From the NCBI GenBank assembly GCA_041391765.1, contig JAWKNJ010000022.1:41061-105060 (forward strand): a DNA stretch of 64,000 bases, in the 5' to 3' direction. Each line of letters starts with the position of its first letter. Position 1 is the first letter of the stretch. Below, one piece after another: positions 16,739-26,741 of this stretch. Below the pieces are notes generated by a model. It searched no databases, was not told the DNA's origin, and saw nothing but the letters and a program-made list of their open reading frames with translations. The DNA is from SHAN690 sp041391765. GTDB lineage: Bacteria > Bacteroidota > Bacteroidia > Flavobacteriales_G > Salibacteraceae. The translations under genes and the position numbers were made by a program.

Positions 16739-18553
16739 TTATTGCTTGATGAACGTCATAGTCACACCGCGTTCATCACGAATCATGTAAAGACCTTCAG
16801 GAAGTGTTGCTACTTCGATGCGAGCCGTTTTGTTCGCAGTTTGAACAATCTGTCCGGTCATGTCATAAACAGTAAAGTTTCCTTTTTTAGACACCGTCAA
16901 CACATCTGACACAGGATTTGGATAGATTCGGAAATTCGCGGTTTTATTAATTTGAGCAACGCTTGTGTTGGTGTCTGTAGTATCAACCGGTGGGTTGTAC
17001 TTTGCTCCAACAATTTGGAAAACACTTACTGTTCCGCTCACTTCGTTTGAGGTCACGATATAATAGTTGCTATCGGTAGTATACATGCCGTGAATGAACA
17101 ACACATCCTCTACACCTAAATCACCAGTCGCTTCAGTAGTTGGATCCACTTCGTTGAAGTCGCGGAAGTTGATGTAATCCACAAATGTTGGAGCGGTTGG
17201 GTTAGCGATATTGTACATCATCACACCCCCCTGACGCTCCAAACCAATAAATGCATAAGGTACGCTATCAATTACAGCCACTTCAATGGCCTCGGGCTCA
17301 GGACCTTTATCGTCCGACCGGTTATCGAATGAATCGTTTTCATCATTGGTTGAATTGAAGTTATCAGGCTCAATTGTTTTCAGCTTTTGCTCAAACTGAT
17401 CACCTGAATCATATATCAATGAACCACTTGCTGACCAGATGCTGAATGATCTTGCTCCATACGTATAGATCTGATCAAAGTCACCGTCACCATCAACATC
17501 ACCCATCGATGAGGTTATCTTAATCCGACCACCCGTTTCGTCTGCTTGAAGGGTTGCTGCATTTGGGAATGCGGTTGAATCAAGGTCTACATCTTTCAGT
17601 CGTTCTTCTTCCGAATAACCATCATAATCTCTTGAATCACCTTCATTGGCCGTCAGATAGTACGTTGTTCCGTTGATGTCGATTGTAGTGATTGCATCAG
17701 GCAAGTACAACCCTCGGAAAGGATAGGAGGTAATGTTAATCACGTCATCCTTATCACTGGCATCCAGGCCATTACCTAAAACCGAATGGTCCTTAAAACC
17801 TAGCGGCTGAATGTCGGTAATTGTTTTAGAAACGATGTCTATTACCGCCACCGCATTATTTTCCTGGAGGGTCACAAATGCGGTGGAATTATCCTCTGAG
17901 ATAGTCACGTATTCAGGTTCATAGTTTGCGGCTGAATCATATCCGGTTTGAGGTCCAAAATTTCTAACGTTCTCAAAAGAACCGGTGTAATCGGTGATCA
18001 ACAAGTCAGTAACGTTTGTTTGGGCTACAGAAGCAATACCAACTGAAACATCTATGATTGACACGGATCCTGCAGGATCTTCACTCCAATCGTCACTAGG
18101 CTCACCTTCGTTGGCGACCAAGACGTATTTACCATCCGGTGAAAACGTCACCATATCAGGAAGATATCCGACTTCAACAGAGCTCTTGAATGTTCCACTT
18201 GCATCGAAGAATACGATTTTTCCCCTATCCATGGTGCTAGCACCTTGAACAGCCACAGCGACAAAACCATCGTATGCGCTTACACTGTTCACTCCATCAC
18301 CATATGCGTCCAAGTCTATTTCGGTGACAAGAGAAATATTGGTAGGATCAGAGAAATCAATGATTCCAACTGAGTTTGCATTTGCATTTGAAAAGAACAG
18401 TTTGTTCGAAGTCTTGTCAAATGTTACAATCTCAGCGGCCCCCTCTCCAAATACGCCAGAATGGTAGGTGGAGACATGTTCTAATGACAGTGATTGCGCT
18501 CCAGTAGTCAGTGAAAAAAAAGCCGCTGCGGCCAAAAAGTATAGTTTCTTCAT
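16739..18553 (-). CDS. Secreted choice-of-anchor I family protein with T9SS sorting domain
   Basis: The protein has 604 residues from the ATG at 18553; ten more codons are open upstream. Signal peptide (1-20), a beta-propeller-like body with EIVTFDKTSNKLFFSNAN, PDMVTFSPDGKYVLVANEGEP and EPEYVTISEDNSTAFVTLQ repeats typical of choice-of-anchor I proteins, and a C-terminal T9SS type A domain starting FRIYPNPVSDVL. It is probably exported to the cell surface or medium; no enzyme activity is established. An in-phase pair of Asp/Gly-rich loops (DVDGDGDFD) could bind calcium. It is monocistronic with its own terminator. Confidence 0.88.
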   Translation of the reverse strand: MKKLYFLAAAAFFSLTTGAQSLSLEHVSTYHSGVFGEGAAEIVTFDKTSNKLFFSNANANSVGIIDFSDPTNISLVTEIDLDAYGDGVNSVSAYDGFVAVAVQGASTMDRGKIVFFDASGTFKSSVEVGYLPDMVTFSPDGKYVLVANEGEPSDDWSEDPAGSVSIIDVSVGIASVAQTNVTDLLITDYTGSFENVRNFGPQTGYDSAANYEPEYVTISEDNSTAFVTLQENNAVAVIDIVSKTITDIQPLGFKDHSVLGNGLDASDKDDVINITSYPFRGLYLPDAITTIDINGTTYYLTANEGDSRDYDGYSEEERLKDVDLDSTAFPNAATLQADETGGRIKITSSMGDVDGDGDFDQIYTYGARSFSIWSASGSLIYDSGDQFEQKLKTIEPDNFNSTNDENDSFDNRSDDKGPEPEAIEVAVIDSVPYAFIGLERQGGVMMYNIANPTAPTFVDYINFRDFNEVDPTTEATGDLGVEDVLFIHGMYTTDSNYYIVTSNEVSGTVSVFQIVGAKYNPPVDTTDTNTSVAQINKTANFRIYPNPVSDVLTVSKKGNFTVYDMTGQIVQTANKTARIEVATLPEGLYMIRDERGVTMTFIKQ

Positions 18554-18658
18554 TTCGCTTGTTTTAGTTGACGCAAAGCTCAAACGAAGCGAAGTGAATA
18601 ACCTTAAAACAAGCTTATGCTTGGTTCACGAAGTCGTTACCCAAATATGAACCAAATT

Positions 18659-19360
18659 TTAAAACGGGGAAATGGTTAGCCCAATGCTCAAGGCATTCAT
18701 GTCTTTCATGCCTTTTCCAGTTTGGAAGAACGTAGAAAGCGAATAATATCCGGTTAACATAACCGCGCCATATCCGAACCTCAAGGTAGGGCCATACCTG
18801 AATAATGCGGTATGAGGATAATAATACAGCTTGGTCTTGAAATCGTTATTATCTATGATTTTCTCATGAACGTTAATGCGATAGCCAACTCGACCTCCGA
18901 CAGCCACCTTCCATCGATGTTCTCGGCTGTCTTCATTGGTGCGGAATCTAAGCTCCACTGGAACATCCAGATAGTTTAATGAAATCTTGCCCTTGTCTTT
19001 GATGGTTGACGGCTGCGCCTGAAACTCCGCCACATCCAGCGCTGCATTCTTTACAACAAGGGCATTTGTGTAATAATTATGAGATGTGAACCCTCCACCG
19101 ATTGCAATGCTATAGTTACCATTTCTATTTAGTGGATAGTCGTACATCAACGCCACAGATATTCCTCTCCCATACCATTTCTGCTTCACAGGACCATTTA
19201 AACCCAAAAGTCGATCCCAGTTAAAATCAACTAACATCATGTCTTGATGAGGCTTCTTGTCATCCGATTTCTCGGAAGAGCTTCTTTCAATATTGAGCGT
19301 ATCTTGGCCAAGTGCAAAGACACCAATTGCTACCAGGAAAACAGAAAGGAGGTATTTCAT
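18659..19360 (-). CDS. Outer-membrane beta-barrel protein (PorT-like)
   Basis: The protein has 233 residues: signal peptide (1-19, ending FALG-Q), then alternating hydrophobic strands with a conserved SLNYLDVPVELRFR segment and ending in GLTISPF with a terminal Phe, as expected for an outer-membrane barrel of the OMP_b-brl_2/PorT superfamily. A specific function cannot be assigned. TACCTTTG on the minus strand (19378-19385) lies 17 bases upstream of the ATG. It is divergent from the tandem propeller genes. Confidence 0.75.
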   Translation of the reverse strand: MKYLLSVFLVAIGVFALGQDTLNIERSSSEKSDDKKPHQDMMLVDFNWDRLLGLNGPVKQKWYGRGISVALMYDYPLNRNGNYSIAIGGGFTSHNYYTNALVVKNAALDVAEFQAQPSTIKDKGKISLNYLDVPVELRFRTNEDSREHRWKVAVGGRVGYRINVHEKIIDNNDFKTKLYYYPHTALFRYGPTLRFGYGAVMLTGYYSLSTFFQTGKGMKDMNALSIGLTISPF

Positions 19361-19377
19361 GAATCTTTTATCGCGGT

Positions 19378-19385
19378 CAAAGGTA
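19378..19385 (-). promoter_or_regulatory. TAnnTTTG box upstream of the barrel gene at 18659
   Basis: The minus strand reads TACCTTTG, a perfect -7 match, 17 bases before the ATG at 19360. Confidence 0.45.
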
Positions 19386-19451
19386 ATGGTTGACGATGTT
19401 CAGGGCGAAATAGATACAACGACACGATCATTTTGTGCGTCTGAAAAACCA

Positions 19452-21719
19452 ATGAGGGCTTTTCAGATTGCCGGACTCTTGCTGACCATTATGAGTGCTC
19501 CAGTGTTCGCTCAATTCAATGTTGGGTTCACACTAAGCAATGATATACCAGTAATTAAAGGATCTGATACCATTTCCATGGCTTGGGCTGGAGGAATGAA
19601 TAATCCGCAATTCAGCCCCCTTAACTTTCTACCGTCCGCAGGTGATGAGCTGTTTTCGTTCGACCGTGACGGAGCATTGTTCAAGGGGTTTCAGTACAAT
19701 GCCCTCAACAAAGAAATGATTTGGGTCCCCTACATGGACAGCATCCCGTTTGGAAACCATTTTCCAAAACTCACAAGTGGCAAAAGTTCCTTTTGCTTGT
19801 TAAGAGATTACAATGGTGATGGAAAACCAGACATTTTCAGTGGAACGGAGCTCGAGGGCATTGCTGCATATGAAAATGTTGGAGCGGCATTCCCGGAATT
19901 CGAGCTAAGGATTCCAAGACTCAGAGTCAAGGTCCCCGGTGGATATCGAACACTTTCTTCTGCAGGAAATAAGCTTCCGGAAATTCGCGACCTAGATGAG
20001 GATGGGGATCTGGATTTTTTGATATTCTCACCTGGTAATATGACCGGAGTTCCCAATTTTCATACAGTTGTTGTATTCGAAAATATGGGAATGGATGACT
20101 ATGGAACTCCTGATTCTTTTTTATTCATAGTTGGCAATGGTTGCTGGGGTAAAGTTGGCGCTCCAGCCGCCCCTTTTGACCCTACGAACTGGCAAGAGTA
20201 TGATTGTGATGGAGGTAATGGGAATGTGGTGAGAGATATCACTTCAACCCACGCCATGCATGATATTAATGGTGATGGGAAACTTGACTTACTTATTACC
20301 AGCGATCATCATAATTCCATCTTCTCCATGAATAATATTGGCACGAATGAATTTGGAGAAATTGATCTTGCCACCATGGACACAAACTTTCCAGTGAATG
20401 ACATCGAAGTTTCATTGGCGAATGAACCATATCCGTATTTTTTGGATATAGACAACGATGGAGATGATGACATGTTAATTGGCGCAAATCACTATAGCAA
20501 GTATTCCAACTTAGAATATGATACATCAGGAACTATACTCACTGACTTGCTGTATCGTAATAACGGCTCTGATTCTGAACCAAAATTCGAGCTAGAAGGT
20601 CAAGGCTATATCTCACGAAATATGATCGATGTAGGCATTCGTTCTTTTCCTGCCTTTGGAGATCTAACCGGTGACGGCTTGCCAGACATGGTTGTCGGAA
20701 ACAGCGGCTATAGCGTTTTTAACCCTGATTTATCGCCAGCGTTTTTGCAGTACTACAAGAATTTGGGATCTAAGGAAGCCCCAGTCTATAAATTAGTTAA
20801 TACGAATTTTGCCGAAGTCAATTTGTTGAACCTTTATATTGCCCATCCGACACTTGGAGATCTAGATGATGACGGTGATTTGGACATGGTTGTAGGTGAC
20901 GGGCAAGGGTACATTCACATTTATGAAAACACGGGAAGCGCCACTGCACTATATTTTGAACTGAAGGCTTCCAAGTATAAAAATATTCATCTTCAGGGAG
21001 AGGCGCACCCACAACTCTTTGACATGAACAGTGATGGAATGCTTGACCTGATTATTGGTGATGGCTCCGGTAAAATTCACTACTTCGAGAATGACGGTTC
21101 AGACACAGAATTTGATTTTGATCAAAATCCAACCATCACAAAAATGGGTGGTCTTGACTTGTTCAAAACTCGCGGGGGAATGACCTGCCCATATTTCACC
21201 CGCAACCTAGACAGCACCAATTTGCTTTACCTGTTTGTTGGCACTGAAGATGGAATCATTAATGGTTATGGTCCAATCACGGATTTCGGAGGAGATTACA
21301 CTCTAGTCGATTCCATCGTTGTTGAAGCGCACCAAACATCCATTACTGGCTTGAATCTTTTTGGAGACAAGCGCGATGAACTGTGCGTTGGACAGCGATC
21401 GGGTGGTCTTTATTTGCTCAATCGAACCAATAATATTACGATCGGAATGAGCCATGTAGTGTCAAAAAGGAGCGAAATACGACTTCAACCGAACCCTACG
21501 CACGATCAAACACTTGTGAAAATGCAAGCCTCAAGCAAAGCTGGTGCACAAATGCGAGTAACTGACATTCAAGGCAATGTGATTTCCGAAAAACATATCA
21601 ATCCGACAAACGGTTACTACAATGAGAATATTGACCTTCGCGGCTTTCCGCGAGGTGTTTACCTCGTCTCTGTTGTAGAAAATGACGCTGTTTCGTGGGC
21701 CAAGCTTGTTTTAGAATAA
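19452..21719 (+). CDS. Secreted FG-GAP/VCBS propeller protein with T9SS sorting domain (copy 1)
   Basis: The protein has 755 residues from the ATG at 19452, chosen because it opens a clean signal peptide (MRAFQIAGLLLTIMSAPVFAQ); the frame is open further up but there antisense to the barrel gene. Seven calcium-binding-type loops of the form D.(N/D).DG..D (for example DYNGDGKPD, DLDEDGDLD, DINGDGKLD, DLDDDGDLD) indicate an integrin-like beta-propeller. The C-terminus is a T9SS type A domain (LQPNPTHDQTLVKM, ending AKLVLE). It is a tandem paralogue of the next gene. The expected first loop is degenerate here (LPSAGDELF). Confidence 0.88.
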   Translation: MRAFQIAGLLLTIMSAPVFAQFNVGFTLSNDIPVIKGSDTISMAWAGGMNNPQFSPLNFLPSAGDELFSFDRDGALFKGFQYNALNKEMIWVPYMDSIPFGNHFPKLTSGKSSFCLLRDYNGDGKPDIFSGTELEGIAAYENVGAAFPEFELRIPRLRVKVPGGYRTLSSAGNKLPEIRDLDEDGDLDFLIFSPGNMTGVPNFHTVVVFENMGMDDYGTPDSFLFIVGNGCWGKVGAPAAPFDPTNWQEYDCDGGNGNVVRDITSTHAMHDINGDGKLDLLITSDHHNSIFSMNNIGTNEFGEIDLATMDTNFPVNDIEVSLANEPYPYFLDIDNDGDDDMLIGANHYSKYSNLEYDTSGTILTDLLYRNNGSDSEPKFELEGQGYISRNMIDVGIRSFPAFGDLTGDGLPDMVVGNSGYSVFNPDLSPAFLQYYKNLGSKEAPVYKLVNTNFAEVNLLNLYIAHPTLGDLDDDGDLDMVVGDGQGYIHIYENTGSATALYFELKASKYKNIHLQGEAHPQLFDMNSDGMLDLIIGDGSGKIHYFENDGSDTEFDFDQNPTITKMGGLDLFKTRGGMTCPYFTRNLDSTNLLYLFVGTEDGIINGYGPITDFGGDYTLVDSIVVEAHQTSITGLNLFGDKRDELCVGQRSGGLYLLNRTNNITIGMSHVVSKRSEIRLQPNPTHDQTLVKMQASSKAGAQMRVTDIQGNVISEKHINPTNGYYNENIDLRGFPRGVYLVSVVENDAVSWAKLVLE

Positions 21720-23893
21720 TCCTTTTCACCTTCTCGCTTGCAATTCGCTCAATTGCCTTTGCTCAATACAATCTTGGCTTTGAGGAATCCACTGATCTGC
21801 CATTTAACAAAAACGGCAGTCTTCGCATACCAACCGTTGGTGGTTTCACCAATCCTCAATTCTCTGAAATTGACTTTAACGGTGATGGCACATTGGATCT
21901 ATTCGTTTTTGACAGGGGCAACGACACCTGGCGAACGTTTGTTTATAACCCTTCCTCTCAGCAATACGACTACGTGCCGGAGTTCGAAAAATCATTCCCT
22001 AAGGATCTAGAGGAAATGGCTCTTCTCCGCGACTATGATTGCGATGGCCACAGTGATGTATTCACCTACCACGATGGTGGTTTCAGGGTTTATAGAAACA
22101 ATGGTAACTTCCCTCCCGGATTCGAATTGGCCAGCAACAAACTTCAAACCAAGTATGGCTCAATCATCACCTCCACCTACCTCCTGCCGGGTGACCTGCC
22201 AGCCATAACGGATGTCGACAACGATGGTGACCTCGACATTCTTGCCTTTGGAAATGGTGATTCTGAAAACAGCATCGTTTGGCATCGAAACACTTCAACG
22301 GACGATTTTGCGACCTGTGACAGCTTGATTTTTGTTGCTGAAACTGAGTGCTGGGGGAATATTCAGGAGCCACCCAATTCAAATCTTCTGATCGGTTATT
22401 TCTGTGATCAAGCTATCACAATTCAGGCTTCAAACCGTATGCACCCGGGCTCTTCTGTCACTCTTATCGATGTAGATGGAGATAATGACAAAGACTTGGT
22501 GGTCGGTGACATCCAAACCGAAGAGCTGGTTGTTGCCATCAATGTTGGCAGTGCATTGAACGCTCAAATCGACACGCAACAGCAATCAACTCAGTTTCCA
22601 AATGCTGCCAATCCATCACACTTTCAATACATGCTTGGAGCATATGAGATTGATGCTAACCATGATGGGAAACAAGACGTGATTGTAGCCCCTAATAACA
22701 ATATTGATAGTTCGTGCAATGTTGAGCAGGCGTGGTTGTATGAGAACTCCGCCACTATCGGAACTGCATATCAGCTAACAACCGATGCCTTTCTTTCGGG
22801 AGAAATGCTTGACCTTGGAACCGGTAGCGTTCCTGTTTACTTCGATGCCAACGGAGATGGTCTTTTGGACTTGCTTGTAGCCACAGATTTCTACAGATCA
22901 CCAACAACAAATACAAAAAGTCGCATTCATTATTTCAGGAACTACGGAACCGCAGCAAACCCCTCTTTCATTCACGAAAATGGTGATTATGCAGACCTTT
23001 CTTCGCTGCACTTAAATGCTGCCTCACCAACTCTGGGCGATTTGGATGGCGATGGCGATTTTGACATGATCATAGGTGTGGCCGATGGAAGTCTTCATTA
23101 TTTTGAGAATATTCCCAACGGCAGCGTAGCAAACTTCTCCCTCGTTGAAGCTAATTACATGGGCATCAATTCCATTGGTCAAAACGCCTCACCCGAACTG
23201 GCGGACCTCAATGGTGATGGTTTGCTGGATTTGATAGTTGGTGAACGATCAGGGACAATCTTATATTTTGAAAACATAGGCAGCTCAGCTGCCGCTAACT
23301 TCTCTCCTATCCCAACAAATGCAGCGCTCGGCTCAATTGATGTCAGCTACTACTGCTGTATTGGCCACGCTTCACCACGACTTATAGAAAATGAAGTAGC
23401 TTTCGGACAAGGAAAGTTCCTCTTTGTAGGAAGCTCAGAAAACCAAATCTATATTTATCGAGTATCAGAATCCCTTAGCGATCCTTTTCCTTTGGTTGAC
23501 TCCATATTCGTGTTAGCTGACCGTATCGTTCCAGCTATTGCAGACGTTAACAATAACGAAATATCCGACCTTTTGTGCGGCACCGGTGAAGGCGGACTTA
23601 AGTTCTACGATAGGCAAGAAAACATTCATGTTGGGATCGTAGATGAACATTCTCAACCCGATAACGAAGTAGCTATTTACCCAAACCCGGCATTGGATCA
23701 GTTTTCACTTGCGCTGGAAAACAAAACGACAGCTCAGTTGTTCATCCATGATTTACAAGGACAGCTGCTTAAAAGCGAACTGGTTAGCGGCACTCGAACT
23801 GTTTCTATCACTTCTATATCTTCTGGAACCTATTTGGTGACGCTAACATTGGAACATGAAACATTTCGCCAAAAACTCATCATTGTAAAATAG
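21695..23893 (+). CDS. Secreted FG-GAP/VCBS propeller protein with T9SS sorting domain (copy 2)
   Basis: The protein has 732 residues. The start is a GTG at 21695 inside the last codons of copy 1 (25 bp overlap); no ATG is available before the signal peptide (IILFTFSLAIRSIAFAQ), so it is probably translated by coupling. Eight clear D.(N/D).DG..D loops (DFNGDGTLD, DVDNDGDLD, DANGDGLLD, DLDGDGDFD, DLNGDGLLD and others) plus one degenerate loop (DVNNNEISD) build the propeller. The T9SS domain begins YPNPALDQFSL and ends KLIIVK. It is homologous to copy 1 along the whole length. Confidence 0.88.
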   Translation: MGQACFRIILFTFSLAIRSIAFAQYNLGFEESTDLPFNKNGSLRIPTVGGFTNPQFSEIDFNGDGTLDLFVFDRGNDTWRTFVYNPSSQQYDYVPEFEKSFPKDLEEMALLRDYDCDGHSDVFTYHDGGFRVYRNNGNFPPGFELASNKLQTKYGSIITSTYLLPGDLPAITDVDNDGDLDILAFGNGDSENSIVWHRNTSTDDFATCDSLIFVAETECWGNIQEPPNSNLLIGYFCDQAITIQASNRMHPGSSVTLIDVDGDNDKDLVVGDIQTEELVVAINVGSALNAQIDTQQQSTQFPNAANPSHFQYMLGAYEIDANHDGKQDVIVAPNNNIDSSCNVEQAWLYENSATIGTAYQLTTDAFLSGEMLDLGTGSVPVYFDANGDGLLDLLVATDFYRSPTTNTKSRIHYFRNYGTAANPSFIHENGDYADLSSLHLNAASPTLGDLDGDGDFDMIIGVADGSLHYFENIPNGSVANFSLVEANYMGINSIGQNASPELADLNGDGLLDLIVGERSGTILYFENIGSSAAANFSPIPTNAALGSIDVSYYCCIGHASPRLIENEVAFGQGKFLFVGSSENQIYIYRVSESLSDPFPLVDSIFVLADRIVPAIADVNNNEISDLLCGTGEGGLKFYDRQENIHVGIVDEHSQPDNEVAIYPNPALDQFSLALENKTTAQLFIHDLQGQLLKSELVSGTRTVSITSISSGTYLVTLTLEHETFRQKLIIVK

Positions 23894-23925
23894 TCAGAAG
23901 AGTTTTCTTCTACGTTTGAACTGTC

Positions 23926-24624
23926 TTGTCAGAAACAACCAGCATAGACCTCATCATTCCGGTATTCAATCCTCCTGTGGGCTGGGCGGAGAAGACGAAA
24001 ACCTCGCTTCTTGATTTTCAATCTCAACTCGGCCAGACTGTTAACCTGATCATAGTCGATGACGGTTCAAAGAATCAAGCAGAACTGGAACAACTGCAAA
24101 CACTTGTTCCATCAATTCGCATTGAGCGCTTGCAAAAAAACCGAGGCAAGGGCAGCGCCTTAAGACACGGTTTTAAGCTTTCGAATTCAGATGTAGCGCT
24201 ATTCACCGATGCCGATTTCCCTTATGAGGTTTCGAGCATGAAAGATATTGCACAAGCCATTGACCGTGGTGCAGATGTAGCTTTAGGATACCGTGAACAG
24301 GACTATTACGCTAGTGTTCCATGGTTCAGAAAAGGACTTTCAGAAGCATTTCGGTTTATACTCAAATCCATTTTGAAGTTTCCAGTTACAGACACTCAGT
24401 GTGGATTGAAAGGAATGAGCTCTGATGGGCGTCAAGTATTCCTAAAGACGAACATAGATCGATTCATGGTGGACATGGAATTCATTAAAATCGCCACACG
24501 AAACCCCGCGTTGAAGGTTGTGCCCGTAGTTGTTAAGCTGCGCCCAAACGTTGAATTCAGCTCCATGGGGCCCATGGTACTTATGCGAGAAGTCCTTAAC
24601 TTCTTAAAGGTTCTTTTATCCTAA
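23926..24624 (+). CDS. Family 2 glycosyltransferase (dolichyl-phosphate-mannose-synthase-like)
   Basis: The protein has 232 residues: a single GT-A domain with IDLIIPVFNPP, the nucleotide-binding VDDGSKN, the NRGKGSALRHGF segment and the metal-binding DAD (95-97) in LFTDADFPYE, then TDTQCGLKGM, all typical of polyprenyl-phosphate glycosyltransferases of the DPM1/ALG5 type. No membrane helix. The only sensible start is a TTG at 23926. The gene follows the propeller pair and overlaps the convergent kinase by 4 bp at its 3' end. The sugar and acceptor are unknown. Confidence 0.85.
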   Translation: MSETTSIDLIIPVFNPPVGWAEKTKTSLLDFQSQLGQTVNLIIVDDGSKNQAELEQLQTLVPSIRIERLQKNRGKGSALRHGFKLSNSDVALFTDADFPYEVSSMKDIAQAIDRGADVALGYREQDYYASVPWFRKGLSEAFRFILKSILKFPVTDTQCGLKGMSSDGRQVFLKTNIDRFMVDMEFIKIATRNPALKVVPVVVKLRPNVEFSSMGPMVLMREVLNFLKVLLS

Positions 24625-26741
24625 ACGATTGGGATTCGCACGTTTGCCACCGTTCCTTTAGGCTGCCCCTTCTCAAAATTAACCTCGCCATTAACAGCAC
24701 TTGCCCGACTGAAGATATTACTCAATCCTATTCCTGATGGTCGCTGCCGATCATTCAAGTCAAAACCAAGTCCGTCATCTTCGATATGCAAAACTAAGTG
24801 GGTCTTGGTCTTAAAGAGCTGCAAGGAAACGGACTTTGCCGCACTATGCTTAATGATGTTGTTCACCATTTCCTGACAGATTCGATAAACACTCACCTCA
24901 ATGCGGGTCTCAAATCGTGTTTCACCAAGGTGAAACTGTTCAAAGTCATAACTAATACTCGTGTTACCCAAAGTTTTATGGAGCATGTCCTCCAAAGCCA
25001 CAATCAAACCCGACTCCATCAGTACTCTAGGCATCATTTGATGACTTATGCTTCGCGCCTCATCAGCGGCCGCATCAATTTGTTGAATGTGCTGAGCGAA
25101 TTCCGGTTTTTGGATGTCAGTTAATCCTACTTTATTCATAGCGCTTTGTACTCCCAACTTAAGGACAGCCAGTGTTTGCACCAATCCATCATGAAGGTCC
25201 TTAGCAATGCGCTGCCGCTCATTTTCTTCAGCTAAAACGGTTGCATCCAACAGCTGCTTGCGGAACTCGAGTTCCTTAGTTGCCAATTCCACTTCGGATT
25301 TTCTCTTTCGTTGAACAAAAACAATCGCGCCAACAGCAGCAATCATCATCACTCCAAGAACAATACCGATGATCCATCCACGCTGATTTGAAATCTTAAC
25401 TTCTGCTATGGCCTTCTCCTTAGCCAAATCAGCAATCTCACGTTCTTTCTTCTCGGTGTCATACTTGGTCTGCATTTCTGCAAACTGTTGTGTCAGTTTT
25501 TCATTTACAATCTGATCTCGGATGTCACGTGACTTTGCATATGATTCCAGCGCCTTCTCATAGTTGCCGATAGCAATATAATAGTCCGAAAGACCTATGT
25601 ATGCAATCTCTTTTACCTCCAACTCCTTGCACTTCATAGCCAAGTCTAGACCCGCATCAAAAAACGCTTTGGATTCTTTGACTTTACCCAAACTAATGTA
25701 GCTCCATCCCAAATTTGAGTTGATGCGGCTTAATTCTGCGGTGTCCTTGATTTCGGTGGCTAGTAACCTCGCCTGATTAAAATGATCGAAAGCAAGTTGA
25801 AAATCCCCTGCATAATATGCCGCATTTGCAATGTTGTTTTCAGACCACATCATCCCCTTTTTATCCCCTAATCTCTGGTAACTCTCATTGGACAGATTAA
25901 ACGCAATTGAGGCTGAGTCCCATTGCTGTTTACTCAAGTATAAATTACCCAGCGTTGAATACGAAGCAGCCATCCCATGAAAGTCATTCGTTTTGGTTCT
26001 GATGTCGATTGCCTTGTTTGTATAATCCGTAGCAAGTGCAATATTGCCAACTGACGTAGCGATAATTGCCATGTTATTGTATGCCTTCGACAATTGACGC
26101 AGGTTTCGTGTTTGCTCGAAAATTGAAATCGACTTTAAATAATAGTGCATGGCGCTATCATAGGCGGTATGATGATGGTAGAACGTTCCAACATTCATCA
26201 TTGACATTCCAAGGCCTTCGTCCAGTCCATTCTCAGTGAAAATATCAATGGCGGAATTGAGCAAGAACAACGCTGAGTCATAATCGCTGCGGTGACGCCT
26301 TTCGGAGGCATAATTCAATACGCAATGGCCGTATATGGCAGGATAATCCTTTGCCTTTTCTATACATCGCAAATAGAACGGCCGTCCCTTTTCATGGTCA
26401 CTCTTTTTGGCATAATGAGCCCCTAATTGACTGGTTACCAACAGACTGCCTAGTTTATTCGACTTTTCCAGTTCATCGAACGCTAATAATAGCTCGCGTT
26501 CGGCCATGCCATAGTCTCCCCTACCCTGAAATACCATTCCCATTGCGAAGTGTCGCCACGGACTGTCGGAGTCTTCCAGTTCGGCAGCCTGCCACCACTG
26601 TGCAGAGTCTCCACCATTGACGACTAAATCAAGAAACCTTCCCTCAACAGTTTGGGAATTGGATAACCTCGGGGTAAAAAGGGAGAAGAAAATTACAACT
26701 AAAAGCCTAAGCAATTTAGTGCTACAGCGGTATGTTCCCAT
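24621..26741 (-). CDS. TPR-containing sensor histidine kinase (HisKA_3 type)
   Basis: The protein has 706 residues from ATG 26741 (signal peptide MGTYRCSTKLLRLLVVIFFS). About seven to eight tetratricopeptide repeats (residues 60-400, for example ALDYYIAIGNYEKALESYAKS-like units), a charged coiled coil (MQTKYDTEKKEREIADLAKE), one membrane helix (455-477), then the HisKA_3 dimerisation domain with phospho-acceptor His517 in AKDLHDGLVQ and an ATPase domain (N box QEMVNNIIKH, G box EDDGLGFDL and GIGLSNI). It probably senses a periplasmic signal through the TPRs and phosphorylates a NarL-type regulator. The start overlaps the pccB-like stop by 20 bp. Confidence 0.9.
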   Translation of the reverse strand: MGTYRCSTKLLRLLVVIFFSLFTPRLSNSQTVEGRFLDLVVNGGDSAQWWQAAELEDSDSPWRHFAMGMVFQGRGDYGMAERELLLAFDELEKSNKLGSLLVTSQLGAHYAKKSDHEKGRPFYLRCIEKAKDYPAIYGHCVLNYASERRHRSDYDSALFLLNSAIDIFTENGLDEGLGMSMMNVGTFYHHHTAYDSAMHYYLKSISIFEQTRNLRQLSKAYNNMAIIATSVGNIALATDYTNKAIDIRTKTNDFHGMAASYSTLGNLYLSKQQWDSASIAFNLSNESYQRLGDKKGMMWSENNIANAAYYAGDFQLAFDHFNQARLLATEIKDTAELSRINSNLGWSYISLGKVKESKAFFDAGLDLAMKCKELEVKEIAYIGLSDYYIAIGNYEKALESYAKSRDIRDQIVNEKLTQQFAEMQTKYDTEKKEREIADLAKEKAIAEVKISNQRGWIIGIVLGVMMIAAVGAIVFVQRKRKSEVELATKELEFRKQLLDATVLAEENERQRIAKDLHDGLVQTLAVLKLGVQSAMNKVGLTDIQKPEFAQHIQQIDAAADEARSISHQMMPRVLMESGLIVALEDMLHKTLGNTSISYDFEQFHLGETRFETRIEVSVYRICQEMVNNIIKHSAAKSVSLQLFKTKTHLVLHIEDDGLGFDLNDRQRPSGIGLSNIFSRASAVNGEVNFEKGQPKGTVANVRIPIV

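Noticed and set aside
19257..19451. 65-codon N-terminal extension of the first propeller gene
   Set aside because: It is antisense to the barrel gene and would bury the clear signal peptide that starts at 19452.
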